Shown here piece after piece: positions 12,143-22,700 of a DNA stretch of 37,085 bases. The stretch is taken from positions 1 to 37,085 of IMG/VR virus record IMGVR_UViG_3300030329_003320, one strand, 5' to 3'. The DNA is from a virus. The notes below the pieces were generated by a model, which had not been told where the DNA came from, ran no database searches, and worked only from the letters and a program-made list of their open reading frames with translations. The translations under genes and the position numbers were made by a program. Every line of letters starts with the position of its first letter. Position 1 is the stretch's first letter.

Positions 12143-12625
12143 ATGCCTGATGACCCAACGCCAATACTGCCACCAACAGAACGCATGAGCGCCATACGGC
12201 AAACACCCAAGATTGTAACGCCTTCCGCGCTAGAGTCAGCGCAGGTAAAAATTATTGCTAGTATGCAGGATGACATCAGGGCTACTCAGGCAAGGATGCG
12301 AGAACTGCAAAACGACAGAGATATGCTAGATGCGCTAGAGCAGAGCGTAAGGCCCGAGGAAGAAGACCCTAAGTTTAGGCTTGTCGAGCCTAGCGCCCCA
12401 ACAGCGCCGCAGGGAGTCCGCACAAAGCAAGCACCCACTATGGAGGCTAGAACCTTTGAGCCGAGTGGCACCCCTGAGCATCTTGAAGCGGAGCGAGATG
12501 AACGCACCAAGAAGTTTCTTGCTATGGTAAAAAAGAACCCTGAGTTCCTAGACGCACTAAGGAATCTTATGGAAGAACTCCCTAACATGGACGATAAGAC
12601 AAAATCGAAGAAAGAGGCCGAGTAA
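12143..12625 (+). CDS. Hypothetical head-region protein, coiled coil
   Basis: 160 residues, not recognised. A helical segment at about 30-70 (Gln-Ala-Arg-Met-Arg-Glu-Leu-Gln) suggests a coiled coil. A Pro-rich middle (about 75-105) follows, then a charged C-terminus with Lys-Lys-Asn-Pro-Glu-Phe-Leu-Asp-Ala-Leu. Genes sit 2 bp on either side, in the packaging and head operon. Could be a virion or assembly accessory. Confidence 0.55.
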   Translation: MPDDPTPILPPTERMSAIRQTPKIVTPSALESAQVKIIASMQDDIRATQARMRELQNDRDMLDALEQSVRPEEEDPKFRLVEPSAPTAPQGVRTKQAPTMEARTFEPSGTPEHLEAERDERTKKFLAMVKKNPEFLDALRNLMEELPNMDDKTKSKKEAE

Positions 12626-12627
12626 CC

Positions 12628-14502
12628 ATGCCGACTAAAGACAAATTCAGCACATTTTGGTGGCAAGCCAACTCTAAAGAGGTAAACAATTATATCTTTG
12701 ACGCAGTTGAGTACATTGGCGAACGGCAGAATTACCGCACCACAGCCGACTTGCGGCATATGCGACTGTACGGCAACGCGCCTGTCGAAGGACTTAGCAG
12801 CAACGCATACTCCCGTCCCCCCGCAGGTCTAACTAGCCTGACGAACAGGCTGTCTCTAAACATCGTGCATTCAATGGTCTCCACGGTTGTCTCTAAGATC
12901 ATGAAAAACCGACCAAGACCCATGTTCCTGACTAGCGGAGGCGATTGGTCTATGAAGCGCAAGGCCAAAATGCTTAACAAGTTCACTCAGGGGCTGTTCT
13001 ACGCTAGTAAGGTCTACAAGGTTGGGGAAGACGTATGTCGGGATGCCTGTATCTTTGGCACAGGGTTCATGAAGATATACGAAAACAATGGTGAGATCAT
13101 TGCAGAGCGTGTGTTCCCTCACGAAATCATGGTTGATGACTCGGAAGCAATCTACGGGCAACCAAGGCAGATGTTTCAGCGAAAAATGATCAACAAAGAA
13201 GTGCTTCTGAGCATTTACCCTGAGCATAGAAAGGCGATCATAGAAGCGGCATCCACAGGCCCGCAGTCACCTAGCCCCTACCCTGACGTTGCAGTTTTTG
13301 ATGGAGTTGAGGTCATTGAGGCGTGGCACTTGCCGTCTGCGCGAGAAGCCAAGGACGGAAGGCATACCATCTGCATTGGCGGCGCAGTGCTTCTAGACGA
13401 AGAGTATAACAAGCCATACTTCCCATTTGTAAACCTTAAGTGGAGCAGCAAAGCATTGGGCTTTTGGGGGCAAGGCATTGCCGAGCAACTGACCGGATTA
13501 CAGATAGAGATAAACAAGCTTCTTAAGACAATCCAAATAGCAATGCACTTAGTCAGCGTACCCAAGGTCTTCGTTGAGCGAGGCAGCAAGGTCAGCAAGG
13601 CGCATTTGAACAATGAGATCGGCGGGATAATCGAATACGCAGGTACACCTCCGGTTTACAAGACGGCAAATTCCGTAAGCCCCGAAATGTTCTCCCACCT
13701 AGACAGGCTATACGCTAGGGCTTATGAGATCGTTGGGGTCAGTCAACTTAGTGCCGCTAGCCGCAAGCCCGCAGGCCTTGAGTCGGGACGAGCATTGCGC
13801 GAGTTCTCAGACATAGAGAGCGAAAGGTTTCTTTCGTTCGCTAGGTCTTATGAGACCATGTTCCTCGATGCCGCAAAGATTATGATTGATATTGCGCGTG
13901 ACGTAAGCAAAACAGGTAAGGACTTTAGCGTAACGAGCTTTGACAGGAGCAACCTGCAAAAGGTTAAGTGGTCGGACGTAAAGTTGGACGAAGACCAATA
14001 TATTATGCAAGTGTTCCCCACGAGTCTGCTGCCTGTCACTCCCGCTGCGAGATTGCAGACCGTTGAGGAGATGATGCGAACGGGGCTACTTAGCCGAGAA
14101 GATGGCATGGCGCTATTGGATTTCCCTGACCTAAAGAGCGTTCAGAGCTTAGAAACGGCATCATTCGATGAGATAGAAATGGTTATTGAGAGCATGATCG
14201 AAAAGGGAGAGTATATATCTCCTGAGCCGTTCTCGAATTTGGCATTTGCACTCAAGAAGGTCAATCAGGCGTACATCCGTGCTAAGTTGGACGGGGTTCC
14301 CGAGGAGAGATTGGATCTTATGCGAAGATACGTGGCTGAGTGCCAAAGTTTAATTAGCAATGCAGAAATGGCAGCACAGCAACAGCAAATGGCAATGATG
14401 CAAGCGCAAGCAAATGTACAAGCGGCAGCACAGCAACAAGCCGCACCGCAATTGCAGTCGGTGGCATCCGAGCAGGCGATACCTGCACTTATAGCAACTT
14501 AA
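12628..14502 (+). CDS. Portal protein (P22-like podovirus type)
   Basis: 624 residues. Position directly after terminase and before scaffold and capsid, and length, fit a podovirus portal. The N-terminal part carries Arg-Leu-Ser-Leu-Asn-Ile-Val-His and Lys-Asn-Arg-Pro-Arg-Pro at about 70-95, typical of this portal group. A wing region with Phe-Gly-Thr-Gly-Phe-Met-Lys-Ile at about 145-152 and Pro-His-Glu-Ile-Met-Val-Asp follow. The last 60 residues are Gln/Ala/Met-rich, as in portals with a C-terminal barrel. It forms the dodecameric DNA gate at one capsid vertex. Confidence 0.9.
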   Translation: MPTKDKFSTFWWQANSKEVNNYIFDAVEYIGERQNYRTTADLRHMRLYGNAPVEGLSSNAYSRPPAGLTSLTNRLSLNIVHSMVSTVVSKIMKNRPRPMFLTSGGDWSMKRKAKMLNKFTQGLFYASKVYKVGEDVCRDACIFGTGFMKIYENNGEIIAERVFPHEIMVDDSEAIYGQPRQMFQRKMINKEVLLSIYPEHRKAIIEAASTGPQSPSPYPDVAVFDGVEVIEAWHLPSAREAKDGRHTICIGGAVLLDEEYNKPYFPFVNLKWSSKALGFWGQGIAEQLTGLQIEINKLLKTIQIAMHLVSVPKVFVERGSKVSKAHLNNEIGGIIEYAGTPPVYKTANSVSPEMFSHLDRLYARAYEIVGVSQLSAASRKPAGLESGRALREFSDIESERFLSFARSYETMFLDAAKIMIDIARDVSKTGKDFSVTSFDRSNLQKVKWSDVKLDEDQYIMQVFPTSLLPVTPAARLQTVEEMMRTGLLSREDGMALLDFPDLKSVQSLETASFDEIEMVIESMIEKGEYISPEPFSNLAFALKKVNQAYIRAKLDGVPEERLDLMRRYVAECQSLISNAEMAAQQQQMAMMQAQANVQAAAQQQAAPQLQSVASEQAIPALIAT

Positions 14503-14515
14503 AAAGGAATAGAAA

Positions 14516-15346
14516 ATGAGTGAAGCAGCAAATCAGGAAATACAACAGGAAACACAACAGGAAACCCAAGAGTCCGCGCAAGAAACTAGCGAGCAACAGC
14601 CCCAAGAGACAGCGCAAGAAGACATCTACAGTGTTAGTAGCCAAGCCGCAGAATTGGCACAAAGGGAAGCGCAATTGGCCAAGTCCCAACAAGAGCTAGA
14701 GCTTAAGCTTCAGGAGGTGCAGAGTATGCAACAGCAGCACGATGCGGCCAAGGAAGACCCAATCAAGCTGCTTGAAAGTCTAGGCGTATCATATGAAGAC
14801 CTAACCAATAAATACATCGAGACACTTGGCGAGCCACAGAAGACCGATGCCGAATTAGCATTGGAGAAAATCGACCAATTAGAAAACCAACTCAATAGCG
14901 CCCAAGAACAGCAGAAGCAGCGCGATGAGCAAGTACAGGCCGAAGAGCAGAGACAAAAGTATGACTCTGCGTTAGTGCAAATTGCTAACTTTGTAGGCGA
15001 GAATAACGAAAAATACGAGCTAGTAAATAAAATGCAAGCCTCTGACCTTGTTTTAAATGTGATCGGAGAGCATTATAATAGCACGGGAGAGATTTTGGAC
15101 ATGGCAACAGCCTGTCAAGCAGTGGAAGAACACTATGAAGAGGAGGCGCAAAGATATTTAGCTTCCGAAAAGTTACTTAATAAAATGGGATTAAAGAAAA
15201 TAGAAACGCAGCAGGGCAATCAAGACACTAGGCCAAAAACACTGACTAACAACATTGGAACAACAGCCCCAAGGTACAATGATGACAGACCACTCTCTAG
15301 ACAGGAGTCTCTTGAAAAGGCAGCATCATTGTTAAAGTGGGTTTAA
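14516..15346 (+). CDS. Probable scaffolding protein
   Basis: 276 residues, very rich in Gln and Glu (first 65 residues nearly all Gln, Glu, Thr, Ser, Ala), with a long coiled coil at about 45-150. Position between portal and major capsid is where scaffolding proteins are encoded. The helical acidic body and a basic short C-terminal helix (about 215-225 and 260-275) fit the family. It would guide coat assembly and then leave the prohead. An AGGA site precedes the start. Confidence comes from composition and gene order. Confidence 0.75.
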   Translation: MSEAANQEIQQETQQETQESAQETSEQQPQETAQEDIYSVSSQAAELAQREAQLAKSQQELELKLQEVQSMQQQHDAAKEDPIKLLESLGVSYEDLTNKYIETLGEPQKTDAELALEKIDQLENQLNSAQEQQKQRDEQVQAEEQRQKYDSALVQIANFVGENNEKYELVNKMQASDLVLNVIGEHYNSTGEILDMATACQAVEEHYEEEAQRYLASEKLLNKMGLKKIETQQGNQDTRPKTLTNNIGTTAPRYNDDRPLSRQESLEKAASLLKWV

Positions 15347-15361
15347 CGGAGAACGTAAAAA

Positions 15362-16579
15362 ATGGGTAATGTATATGACCAAATTACGGCTTTCGCGGGC
15401 GGGGAAGGATTGGATCTTTCCTCTTTTGAGGAAGCCTTAAAAGAACACTATAAAGGTGGCGTAGTAGAGGACTTGGTTTACAAGAACCGACCTCTCATGG
15501 CAATGATGCCAAAATATTCAAAGTTTGGCGGACGAGTACTTCCTGTGCCTGTCATGAATGCCAACCCTCAAAACCGTAGTGCGAACTTTAGCGATGCACA
15601 AAAGACGGGTGGGGCATATCAAGCAGGTAGCATTAAGAGCTTCTTGCTTCAGCGTGTGCGCGACTATTCTATCGCTCGCATCGACGGCGAGACCTTAGAG
15701 GCATCTAAGGGTGACGCTAATGCTTTCATGCAAGCAGCGACTGCTGAGATTGATGGTGCGATGAGTGCTATCGGTCGATCATTGGCAGGTGCTTGCTATC
15801 GTGATGGCTCAGGTGTCATCGGCAATGCTGCTTCAGTTGCGGCAGGGCCACCGATTGAAATCACTTTAACCAATCCTGAGAATGTCACTCAGTTTGAAGT
15901 TGGAATGATCTTGCAAGATCCTACCGCTGCTCGTGAGGGTACGGTACAGGCTGTAGATCGCAGCAACGGCAAGCTTGAAATGGCAGCAGGTAGTACGCTT
16001 ATCGCTACAGATGACCTCGTGGTCAAGGGCGATCAGTCTGCTAAGGTTTCAGGTCTTTCCTCTTGGATTACCGACACATCTTTGGGAACATCATTCTTTG
16101 GTGTTGACCGAAGCGTAGACCCAAGCCGCTTGGCAGGTCTTAAGCATGACGGTTCTGCTCAACCCATCGAGGAAGCACTTATTGACGGTGCTTCATTGGT
16201 TGGTCGAGAGGGTGGCCGCCCCGACCACTGCTTCATGGGCTTTGAGAAATTCTCTGAGCTTGTAAAAGCATTGGGCAGCAAAGTGACCTATGTGGATGCT
16301 AAATCCCCTGCGGGTCTTGGCTTTAAGGCATTGGAGTTACACGCTCCATACGGAACAATGAAAGTTATTCCTGATGCCGACTGCCAACCTGATACAGCTT
16401 GGTTGCTGCAAATGGACACATGGAGCTTGAACAGCTTGGGCGAATGTCCTCGCATCTTGACCCATGATGGCAATAAGAGCCTTCGCATCTCTGATGCCGA
16501 TGCTATTGAAGTGCGTATTGGTTACTATGCCAATATCGCTTGTAAGGCACCGGGATGGAACTGCAAGGTGACATTATAA
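15362..16579 (+). CDS. Major capsid protein
   Basis: 405 residues. Placed after the scaffold gene. The N-terminal half has Val-Glu-Asp-Leu-Val-Tyr-Lys-Asn-Arg-Pro at about 35-44 and Arg-Asp-Tyr-Ser-Ile-Ala-Arg-Ile-Asp-Gly-Glu at about 100-110, both common in podovirus HK97-fold coat proteins. A domain rich in small residues and beta strands occupies about 165-235. It should form the icosahedral shell. A hairpin follows 11 bases after the stop and may raise or set capsid mRNA levels. GGAG precedes the start. Confidence 0.88.
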   Translation: MGNVYDQITAFAGGEGLDLSSFEEALKEHYKGGVVEDLVYKNRPLMAMMPKYSKFGGRVLPVPVMNANPQNRSANFSDAQKTGGAYQAGSIKSFLLQRVRDYSIARIDGETLEASKGDANAFMQAATAEIDGAMSAIGRSLAGACYRDGSGVIGNAASVAAGPPIEITLTNPENVTQFEVGMILQDPTAAREGTVQAVDRSNGKLEMAAGSTLIATDDLVVKGDQSAKVSGLSSWITDTSLGTSFFGVDRSVDPSRLAGLKHDGSAQPIEEALIDGASLVGREGGRPDHCFMGFEKFSELVKALGSKVTYVDAKSPAGLGFKALELHAPYGTMKVIPDADCQPDTAWLLQMDTWSLNSLGECPRILTHDGNKSLRISDADAIEVRIGYYANIACKAPGWNCKVTL

Positions 16580-16589
16580 TAAAAAATTC

Positions 16590-16611
16590 GGGGTGGGTTT
16601 CGGCCCACCCC
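16590..16611 (+). terminator. GC-rich hairpin after the capsid gene
   Basis: A perfect 8-bp stem GGGGTGGG/CCCACCCC with a 6-base loop. It lacks a clear T-run, so it may be a partial terminator or a 3'-end stabiliser of capsid mRNA. Confidence 0.6.
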
Positions 16612-16633
16612 TTATCCGTGTAAGGAATTTAAA

Positions 16634-17026
16634 ATGGCAAACAGAACATTCTCAAAAGTACAGGCACTTAATCATGAGGTTAAGGTGATCAGTGGCAGCA
16701 TCAAGGGTGCTATCGCATCCCCTTCTCTGCGTGGGCTTGGGTTCAGCGCAGAAAAAAATGGCGCTAATAATGGCGAGATTAAGATCACGCTAGAAGACAA
16801 GTACACCTCTCTGTTGAGTGCTACAGCATCGGCAATGATCGACGCTGACGTAGCAGCAGCAGTAAAAATTAAATCTCATGACGTTTCAGGCACGAAAGAA
16901 ATAGTGCTTAAGCTTTTTGTCGAAGATGCCGACCCTGCTAACTCTTGGGCTGCCACCGACCTCGGTGCAGACGAAGAAGTGCAGTTCACATTGGTACTCC
17001 GAAACTCATCGGCAGATAAGCGATAA
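16634..17026 (+). CDS. Probable capsid-associated (decoration-type) protein
   Basis: 130 residues, beginning Met-Ala-Asn-Arg-Thr-Phe-Ser-Lys-Val-Gln-Ala-Leu. A small beta-rich, Ala/Ser/Gly-rich protein located directly behind the major capsid gene and its hairpin. That is the usual place for a minor head or decoration protein. No enzyme motif. Identity as a decoration protein is inferred from position and composition. Confidence 0.6.
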   Translation: MANRTFSKVQALNHEVKVISGSIKGAIASPSLRGLGFSAEKNGANNGEIKITLEDKYTSLLSATASAMIDADVAAAVKIKSHDVSGTKEIVLKLFVEDADPANSWAATDLGADEEVQFTLVLRNSSADKR

Positions 17027-17034
17027 GGAACCCT

Positions 17035-17232
17035 ATGGAAGCAACTAGTAAAAAGAACTTGGCTATGGCTATCTTGGAAAAGGTCAGCGAGAAGCAGTCG
17101 GCTAATCCTGAGAAAAAGCCAATGGGCAACCCTGCCGCTAGGGCAATGCTGCAAGCATTGAAGGATGATGACGCAGAAAAGCTTACTTCTTCGTTGTCTG
17201 ATTTTATCAAGATACACATGAGTTCTTCTTAG
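17035..17232 (+). CDS. Small hypothetical head-region protein
   Basis: 65 residues, basic then acidic, mostly helical: Leu-Ala-Met-Ala-Ile-Leu-Glu-Lys-Val-Ser-Glu-Lys, then Met-Gly-Asn-Pro-Ala-Ala-Arg. It sits 8 bp after the preceding gene with AAGGAACC upstream. It is followed by a strong hairpin. Not recognised. Confidence 0.6.
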   Translation: MEATSKKNLAMAILEKVSEKQSANPEKKPMGNPAARAMLQALKDDDAEKLTSSLSDFIKIHMSSS

Positions 17233-17241
17233 TATAAATAA

Positions 17242-17263
17242 GGGGGGCGAAAGCCCCCCTTTA
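17242..17263 (+). terminator. Stem-loop terminator with GNRA tetraloop
   Basis: A perfect 7-bp stem GGGGGGC/GCCCCCC around a GAAA loop, flanked by an A/T stretch upstream and TTTATA downstream. This is a strong, short terminator-like hairpin between the head genes and the adaptor gene at 17274. Leaky read-through would be needed to reach the tail genes unless there is a promoter nearby, and I see none. Confidence 0.7.
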
Positions 17264-17273
17264 TAGGTGAAAT

Positions 17274-17975
17274 ATGTCAAACACTGCCACTTTATCCGAT
17301 CTGAGAACTAGGGTTCGACGAAGAGCCGACATGGAAAACTCGTCATTCGTGTCCGATTCCGAACTGAATCAGTACATCAACGAGTCTCTGTCTGAGCTAT
17401 ACGATATGTTCGTCAACGAGTACGAGGATTATGTCGTTCAAAAGCTAGACACAACCATCACGGGGCAAGAGGAATACAACATCGTAACCGACTTCGGCAT
17501 TGACAACTTTATGAAGATTGTCGGCATCGACCTGAAGACCGGAAACAGAACAATTAACCTGCAAAGGTTTATGTTCGCTGAGAGAAACAGCATTCAGAAC
17601 ACCCCAATTGTAAACACTGCCTTTGAACACAACATCCAATACGCAGTACTAGGCAAAAATATCAAATTCATTAACGATCAAGGCAATAACGATATCACAA
17701 TTTGGTTTATCCCGTGCTTTGAGCCGATGATAGCCTCAGATCAAATTGATGATGTAGCACCTTTCCTTTGCCCCGGTTGGGAGGAGTATGCAGTCGTGGA
17801 CGCAGCCTCCAAGTGCCTCATTAAAGAGGAGAGCGACAACACTCAGTTGGAGCAGGAGAAAGCGCAGCTAAGAGAGCGCATAAGAAGCATAGCCATGAAT
17901 AGAGATGCGGGCGCACCATACCGGGTGGTGGATGTAAACAGAAGCTCTTACGCAGATTGGTACTATGACATATAG
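17274..17975 (+). CDS. Head-tail connector / adaptor protein
   Basis: 233 residues. The N-terminus Leu-Ser-Asp-Leu-Arg-Thr-Arg-Val-Arg-Arg-Arg-Ala-Asp with Ser-Asp-Ser-Glu-Leu-Asn-Gln-Tyr-Ile-Asn at about 8-36 is characteristic of podovirus adaptors that bind the portal underside (P22 gp4 or T7 gp11 role). A C-terminal helical part with Trp-Glu-Glu-Tyr-Ala-Val-Val-Asp follows. It joins the portal to the short tail. GGTGAA precedes the start. Its end overlaps the next small gene by 11 bp. Confidence 0.8.
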   Translation: MSNTATLSDLRTRVRRRADMENSSFVSDSELNQYINESLSELYDMFVNEYEDYVVQKLDTTITGQEEYNIVTDFGIDNFMKIVGIDLKTGNRTINLQRFMFAERNSIQNTPIVNTAFEHNIQYAVLGKNIKFINDQGNNDITIWFIPCFEPMIASDQIDDVAPFLCPGWEEYAVVDAASKCLIKEESDNTQLEQEKAQLRERIRSIAMNRDAGAPYRVVDVNRSSYADWYYDI

Positions 17976-18108
17976 AGAGTACAAGAGAAAGTACTCCGAT
18001 ATCGAGGATGTTAACTACGTTCAAGGCGAGTTGGAAAAAATAGTGGTCTCCCTAAGCAAGAGGATAGACGAACTGCAAAAACGCATTAAGAAACTAGAGG
18101 AATCATAA
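17965..18108 (+). CDS. Small coiled-coil protein (47 aa)
   Basis: 47 residues beginning Met-Thr-Tyr-Arg-Glu-Tyr-Lys-Arg-Lys and ending in Arg-Ile-Lys-Lys-Leu-Glu-Glu-Ser. Regular Leu/Ile spacing from about 20 on suggests a coiled coil. It overlaps the adaptor gene by 11 bp and shares its stop with the next start (TAATG). Coupling on both sides makes it a likely real gene. Function unknown. Confidence 0.55.
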   Translation: MTYREYKRKYSDIEDVNYVQGELEKIVVSLSKRIDELQKRIKKLEES

Positions 18109-19751
18109 TGATATTACAAATCCCAAGCATAGGAGAGGCAAATACTGCCGCTACCGGAGTAGGAAAGGTTATCACCTCCCTCACACTCATCGAGACCACC
18201 TTCAACGCTCATGACCACACAACAGAGGGTGCAAGTATTCCCTCTGCGGCTTTAAACATAAATGCTGACGTACCATTCAACGACAATAGGTTAACTACCG
18301 CACAGACCATCGGGTTTCAGAGTTCTGCATCATTCCCCACCCCACCCCGTGGGAATATGCTATTCGTCCTAAGCAACGATCTTTGGTATAACGATGGAAC
18401 AAATGATATACAGCTAACGTCAGGTGGTGCAGGGCTGCCATCTGCTGACGGGTTCACTGACGGATATGTAAACAACGTATTGGGTCAGGGTAAAGCGGGA
18501 TACATTGTAGGCAGCACCCTATACAGGTTCACTCAGGGTGATGCCGCTGACGCACTGTCCTCCACATTGGCAAATGCGGAAGCTAACCATATTACGGCAG
18601 CAAGACTCATATCCCCTGAACACACTTCTGCCGCTAGCATCGAGCTAGACCCTACAAACAGTACGACAATTAAGCATGGTGGTGGTGCCTCTGAGGCGAT
18701 ATACCTTAAGGGTTCTACGGGCGGAAGCGTTAGCAAGATCTTAATCGATGCCCCTGCCACAACAGGCGGCCCGGGGTCTGCTACGGGGAGACGGATCGGG
18801 GTCTATCTCAATGACGCAACAGGCCCATGTGAAATATTGGGCGAAGGCAGTGCCTCTCTCCGGGTGGGCGTTGACAACGTAAACGACCTGCTTTGGGTTG
18901 GGAACTACAGCATCAACCACCCCGTCGTTATGCAGGGTGACGATACTGCTGCCATTGCGGGTGGGTATGGAATTTCCTTGGAGTGTATATCTACTCCAAT
19001 CCTTCTCAGGCATCGGTGGGATCAGTTCACAATCTCAAAGGGGTTTGGTGACTCAGGGACAGGTTCGCCCGTGGATACATATGGACATATTCGCCTTGAG
19101 AGCAGTGGCGTAAACCAAGCAGTTGCCAAGGCAGACATCAGAACTATTCCTGCGACATTCGCACCAACGGGCTATGGAGACATCTCTCCTGCGACCTCGA
19201 TAACAGCAGACCAAAGCTTGTTCATTAGCTCATCGGGAACCATATACATTGACAAAAACGACACGGTTCAGTCAGGAACCATTCAACCCGAAGACGATAA
19301 CACCTATGACCTTGGTGACGCATCCAAAACATGGGCTAAGAGCTTCACGGGCTACAATGTAACAAAGGATACATCCACGACTCCCACCGGACAATCGGGC
19401 AACGACCCACATAACCGGAACACTCAGAATGCTGTTGTGGCAAGAGCGACATTTGACGCAACATCAGGCACTCCCGTCATACCAACAAACCATTGGAACA
19501 TTTTGTCGGCGGCAAATGCGGGGGATGATGGCTTCTACACTATAACGCTAGATGAGCCTATTGCCTTGGACGCAACTGTTCAGGTGACTGTTGACGGAGC
19601 CACCTTGGGGGCAACGGGGCCATTTGATCTTTATGTTGCCACAGGCACGGTAACGTCCACTACAACGATAGACATTAGACTGACATCTATCGTCGGCGGG
19701 GTGCAGACCAAGTTGAATGCGGTATTTCACATGACGGTTGTTGGTGGATAG
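18108..19751 (+). CDS. Fibre-like virion structural protein
   Basis: 547 residues, low in charge and rich in Gly, Thr, Ser, Ala and Asp, with many short beta segments typical of trimeric fibres. The N-terminal helix region (1-50) may attach to the virion. A stretch at about 395-420 (Asp-Asn-Thr-Tyr-Asp-Leu-Gly and Thr-Trp-Ala-Lys-Ser) resembles tail-fibre tip motifs. The C-terminal 100 residues look like a compact beta domain. It lies between adaptor and tail nozzle genes, so a collar or head-tail fibre is possible. The stop abuts the next start. Confidence 0.6.
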   Translation: MILQIPSIGEANTAATGVGKVITSLTLIETTFNAHDHTTEGASIPSAALNINADVPFNDNRLTTAQTIGFQSSASFPTPPRGNMLFVLSNDLWYNDGTNDIQLTSGGAGLPSADGFTDGYVNNVLGQGKAGYIVGSTLYRFTQGDAADALSSTLANAEANHITAARLISPEHTSAASIELDPTNSTTIKHGGGASEAIYLKGSTGGSVSKILIDAPATTGGPGSATGRRIGVYLNDATGPCEILGEGSASLRVGVDNVNDLLWVGNYSINHPVVMQGDDTAAIAGGYGISLECISTPILLRHRWDQFTISKGFGDSGTGSPVDTYGHIRLESSGVNQAVAKADIRTIPATFAPTGYGDISPATSITADQSLFISSSGTIYIDKNDTVQSGTIQPEDDNTYDLGDASKTWAKSFTGYNVTKDTSTTPTGQSGNDPHNRNTQNAVVARATFDATSGTPVIPTNHWNILSAANAGDDGFYTITLDEPIALDATVQVTVDGATLGATGPFDLYVATGTVTSTTTIDIRLTSIVGGVQTKLNAVFHMTVVGG

Positions 19752-22700
19752 ATGCCGCTAAGGACTCAAAAGGTAAGCATCGACTTCGGTCTAGGGGTGG
19801 ACGAGTTCACCGACAGAAAGCTTGTTAAGGAGGGCAAGCTTATTAAGGCCGAAAACGTGCATTTCGATGGGAGCAAGAATGTTCAGAAGAGGGCCGGGTT
19901 CAGGACTCAGGTCATGCACGATCTTGAGGGAAACCCCATAGAAGCGCCGGAAAGCATAGCCAAGTACAAAGAGCAACCTGTCATATTTACGGCCAACAAA
20001 GTCTATACAGATGCAGGCAGTAGCGCCATTGGGGAGTCCGTGCGTTGGCGCGATACAGGGGCATTTAACCTGTCCGCAGACACAAGTGAGACAGGAATAG
20101 GCATACTGCCTAGCGCCAAGGACAGTGACTCCGACCTGAAGAACGTATCCACAGACCAATCGACGCTTACCTCGGGGGTTCGATGTTGCGTTTGGGCATC
20201 CGAGAATACCTCCACATCAGGCACCAATACGAATGCCTCTATAGGCATCAATATATACGACACCAACAACGGAAAAATACTCTTAGACTCTAAAATCACA
20301 CAAAGCAACATCACCACTTGGACAAGCGTTAAGGTCATACCGTTTGGCTCTCAGTCATCGACTCCTGATAGGTTCATCATCTTCGGCACAGGCAGACAAA
20401 GCTCTGCCACTTTTGGCGAGTTCTTCGTCTTCACCGTAAGGATAGATAGCAATAGCGTACCCTATGTGCAAAATGAGGGAACTTTTTGGACTTGGGCAAA
20501 TATCCCAAATCCTGACCTAACATTAAGCGCAATAAAGAGAAGCGATGTGTCAGCGGTGTATGATTCTCAGAACTCAAAAATATACATGAGTACCGTATTC
20601 GCTGACCTGCTAACAGTGCCACAAGTGTTGCCGACCATCTACAAGATAGAAGAGTCTAGTTCCGCGTCAGGGTTTACAGGGGTCGTGCATTCGTCTGCAA
20701 ATATTGGTGCTAGCGTCACAACGGCAGACGAGATAATTATTAACTCATTCTTGGGAGACCCATCCATAGAAGAAGTCGGCATAACTTTTGCCTGTGAGTG
20801 CGATGACCCAAACACCCCCGGATCTCAGCTAGAAGACAGGGTCATGAATGGCTTGGGAGACTCATCGAACCCCTCCATGTTGGTTGCTAGTGTCATGCAG
20901 GGGACTTCGGGCGTTCCGGCCACTAATGAGTATCGAGATGACTACACGGTAAGAAGCATACAGTATACGCGAACGGACGTAGTTGGTAGCGACATCCACT
21001 ACATGGCAGTCCACTTCGCAAAGGACAGGGATGTATCTACGGGACTCAAGAGGTACGACGTAGGCAATGACTTCCAAGAATACACAAGTATGCTAGCGGT
21101 TGACGTAGGGTTGCGCGACCCAACCCCAACGAATGTTGTCGATCAACGTACCAATATCCCATTCATGCGACCACAATCAAACATTGCGAAGTACACATCA
21201 GGCACAGGCAGCAATGCAAAAGACTACATAGCGATATTCGTCTCGAAAAAGAACAATAAGATAAACCTTTTTGACGATAACTTCGGCACAAGCTTCCTTT
21301 ACATGGTGGAAATAGACAACTCGCTCTTGGGCAAATTAATCCATCCGGGACACGCAGTAGCAAAGATACTGCCGGGAACTGCTTTTTGCGGTTCTTCGGG
21401 TCAGATAGAGCCAAGAAATGTATCCAAAATAGAGCTTATATCTAACAAGCTATCGTTCTCATGTCTTAAGTTGCCATCCGCGAATGACCGATCCGTGGCT
21501 AGTTTCGACATTGCCCTCGGTGGCAGTGGGCAGTCCGTAGAGTTCTCAGGCAGCCTCTATACTACAGGCGGCTTCTTGAAGACGTTCAACGGTTCAGAAT
21601 ATGTAGAGAATAACTTCCACTTTGCACCAAATGTCATTGGCATTGCCGAACAAGGCTTCCAAATCGTACAAGACATATTTAAAGAGAAGTTACACCCCGA
21701 CCAAGCACTCAAGGAAACACAGTATATAGACCCGGCAGGCAGCACGAACCCCACGTATCAATTCGCATTCATTTATGAATGGACTGACAAGAATGGAGAA
21801 GTACATAGGTCTGCTCCATCGGAGATAGTAACCGTACAATCGGCAAATGCGAACGAAATAGATGGAACAAATACCTTGGACTTTGGAGTAGTGCCGCTCA
21901 TTAATGAGTTCACCGAAAAAGAGAATGTATTGCTCAAGGCATATCGCACGCTAAATATAACATCCGACACAGATCCCGGTGTGTCATTAGAGCTATTCTA
22001 CGATGGTGATGTGCTTGTCGATGACTATGACAAGGCTCTCGTCAGCGAGGGCTTTGGAATCACCAACTACAACTTCAGCAAGCCTGATTCCAAAATCATT
22101 CAGAACGAAAGACTCTATATAAGCAATTCGGTAGTAGCCAATATCCCCCCGCCAAGTTTAGACCTCATGACGGTGCATGATGGGCGGCTATTTCTGCTCT
22201 CATCCGATAACAGAAATAGAATCTATTACAGCAAGCCCAAGGTAAGGTTCAGCAGTGCGGAGTTTAGTGACCTGCACTACATTGAATCGCCCCCTGACGG
22301 CGGTGACATAAACGGCATCGCTAGCCTCTCAGGGAAGCTGTTCATGTTTAAGAATGAGTTGACCTTGGCGAGTTATGGGTCTCCGCTTAACGAGTCAGGT
22401 ACGGGTGGAGGCTACTCTCCTCCAACAGCGTTCTCGCAAAGCATAGGATGCACCAATCCCGACTCGGTGAAGTCCACAGACAGTGGGATATTCTTTCAGT
22501 TCTACAACAACATATACAGCATCGATAGATCTCTAAGGCTCAACGAGGTAGGGTTGGGCGTTGTAGACAGCATCACTTCTGTGTCATCAATCATTCACCT
22601 GTCAGATTTAAATGAGCTTAGGATATGCCATGACGAAGGAACAGTCATATACAACACCCTCTTTGATCAGTGGTACACTTCTAGCTTGACTACGAAGAAT

